Shown here: one piece after another, positions 5,943 to 6,688 of the stretch
Layout: each line of letters starts with the position of its first letter
Numbering within the stretch: the stretch's first letter is position 1
Origin: a candidate division LCP-89 bacterium
Lineage (GTDB): Bacteria > Electryoneota > B3-LCP
DNA length: 6,688 nt
Assembly: GCA_025774735.1 (NCBI GenBank)
Contig: JALGZU010000156.1
Location: forward strand, 1 to 6,688
Direction of reading: 5' to 3'
Notes under the pieces: model-generated
Database searches by the model: none
What the model was told of the DNA's origin: nothing
What the model saw: the letters and a program-made list of their open reading frames with translations, nothing else
Translations under genes and position numbers: made by a program

Positions 5943-6688
5943 GATACCTCTATATGGGGAGCGGACAGCAGCACTAAAACCGCCATGCGCACGGCCACTC
6001 CGTTGGTGACTTGATCCAGGATCACCGAAGCGCCGCTGTCCGCCACGGCGCTCTCGATCTCCACGCCCCGGTTCATGGGTCCGGGGTGCAGGATGACCGG
6101 CATCTCCTTCGCCTTCTCCAGCCGCTTACGGGTGATGCCGAAGGTCATGTGGTATTCCCGCAGTGATGGCAGGAAGCCGGACTTCTGCCTCTCCAGTTGC
6201 AGCCGCAGCACATTCAGCGCGTCCGCCCAGGAGATCGCCTCGTCGATGTCGTGGCTGACCTTCACCGGCAGTCGGTCCACGTTGCGGGGCATCAGAGTCG
6301 GCGGGCCGCAGAGCATCACCTCGGCGCCCAGCGCCGTCAACCCATACAGGTTCGACAGCGCCACCCGGCCGTGGGTGATGTCGCCCACGATAGCCACCTT
6401 CAATCCCTTGATGTCGCCGAACTTCTGCCGCAGGGTGAGAATGTCCAGCAGCGCCTGTGTGGGGTGTTCGTGAGCCCCGTCCCCGGCGTTGATCACCACC
6501 GAATCTAAACGGTCGGCTAAAAATCCCGGCACACCCGGACACTGGTGCCGCACCACCACCACGTCGATGCGCATCGCTTCGATGTTGCGTGCCGTGTCCA
6601 GCAGCGTTTCACCCTTGGCCACGCTCGATCCGCTCTGGCTGAAGTTCACCAGGTCGGCGGAGAGCCGCTTCTCGGCCAGCTCGAAGGA
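5939..6688 (-). CDS. pyrB: Aspartate carbamoyltransferase catalytic chain (PyrB), 5' end cut by right edge
   Basis: PyrB joins carbamoyl phosphate and L-aspartate to give N-carbamoyl-L-aspartate, the committed step of pyrimidine synthesis. The frame is open to base 6688 and begins [16 protein letters not shown], which directly follows the family's STRTR phosphate-binding motif, so about 55-60 N-terminal residues are missing outside the window. A GTG at 6649 is not the start. Of the 249 residues present, conserved motifs include GSSVAKGE (17-24, the carbamoyl phosphate loop contributed to the neighbouring subunit), [17 protein letters not shown] (72-88), [10 protein letters not shown] (104-113), LRLQLER (about 149-155, aspartate-binding Arg) and HPGPMNRG (190-197). 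The C-terminus is of normal length. pyrC follows after 7 bases and no pyrI regulatory subunit gene lies between them. The enzyme therefore probably works without PyrI, as a trimer or in complex with PyrC (inference). Confidence 0.97.
   Translation of the reverse strand, partial: SFELAEKRLSADLVNFSQSGSSVAKGETLLDTARNIEAMRIDVVVVRHQCPGVPGFLADRLDSVVINAGDGAHEHPTQALLDILTLRQKFGDIKGLKVAIVGDITHGRVALSNLYGLTALGAEVMLCGPPTLMPRNVDRLPVKVSHDIDEAISWADALNVLRLQLERQKSGFLPSLREYHMTFGITRKRLEKAKEMPVILHPGPMNRGVEIESAVADSGASVILDQVTNGVAVRMAVLVLLSAPHIEVS

Noticed and set aside
5939..6649. GTG at 6649 as the start of pyrB
   Set aside because: The frame stays open upstream and encodes [13 protein letters not shown], conserved aspartate carbamoyltransferase sequence that follows the STRTR motif. 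The gene therefore starts outside the window.
1..6688. CRISPR array, insertion sequence, phage or toxin-antitoxin genes
   Set aside because: I saw no spaced direct repeats, no terminal inverted repeats and no transposase or integrase motif. The coding space is filled by recognisable genes.

Overview
The window reads almost entirely on the minus strand and, in transcription order (right to left), carries: the 3' part of pyrB (aspartate carbamoyltransferase, cut by the right edge), pyrC (type I dihydroorotase), selB (selenocysteine-specific elongation factor), a tRNA-Phe(GAA) gene with its own promoter and terminator, a large secreted M14 zinc carboxypeptidase with a C-terminal sorting domain, and the first 27 codons of a gene best read as folB (dihydroneopterin aldolase), cut by the left edge.

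Organism. The carboxypeptidase ends in a beta-sandwich sorting domain of the kind that begins with an FPNPFN motif and ends in an aliphatic-rich strand plus a terminal Lys. This is typical of the FCB group (Bacteroidota/Ignavibacteria and candidate phyla such as Marinimicrobia, KSB1, Zixibacteria or Latescibacteria). The coding DNA is fairly GC-rich and the intergenic DNA is AT-rich. The two promoters I can see are of ordinary -35/-10 type (TTGACT, 17 bp, TAYCTT) rather than the -33/-7 type of classical Bacteroidetes, so an uncultivated FCB-related lineage is more likely than a classical Bacteroidetes. This placement is inference.

Layout. pyrB and pyrC are 7 bases apart, and the pyrC ribosome-binding site overlaps the pyrB stop. 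pyrC and selB abut exactly (TAG followed at once by ATG), so the three look like one operon. No hairpin follows selB, so its transcript may run on into the tRNA gene and stop at the strong hairpin at 2531-2562. The 274-base gap 2424-2697 holds, from right to left, the tRNA promoter, the tRNA, the terminator and the carboxypeptidase promoter. The carboxypeptidase and the folB-like gene are 35 bases apart with no terminator between them.

How the genes work together. PyrB and PyrC catalyse steps two and three of de novo pyrimidine synthesis. SelB delivers Sec-tRNA to UGA codons and implies that the genome has selenoproteins and the SelA/SelD/tRNA-Sec machinery, none of which is visible here. Points worth a second look are the Asp-to-Gly change in the G4 guanine-specificity motif of SelB, the G15/G48 combination in tRNA-Phe, and the tight coupling of selB to pyrimidine genes. 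I found no CRISPR array, insertion sequence, phage gene or clearly novel system; most of the window is housekeeping.
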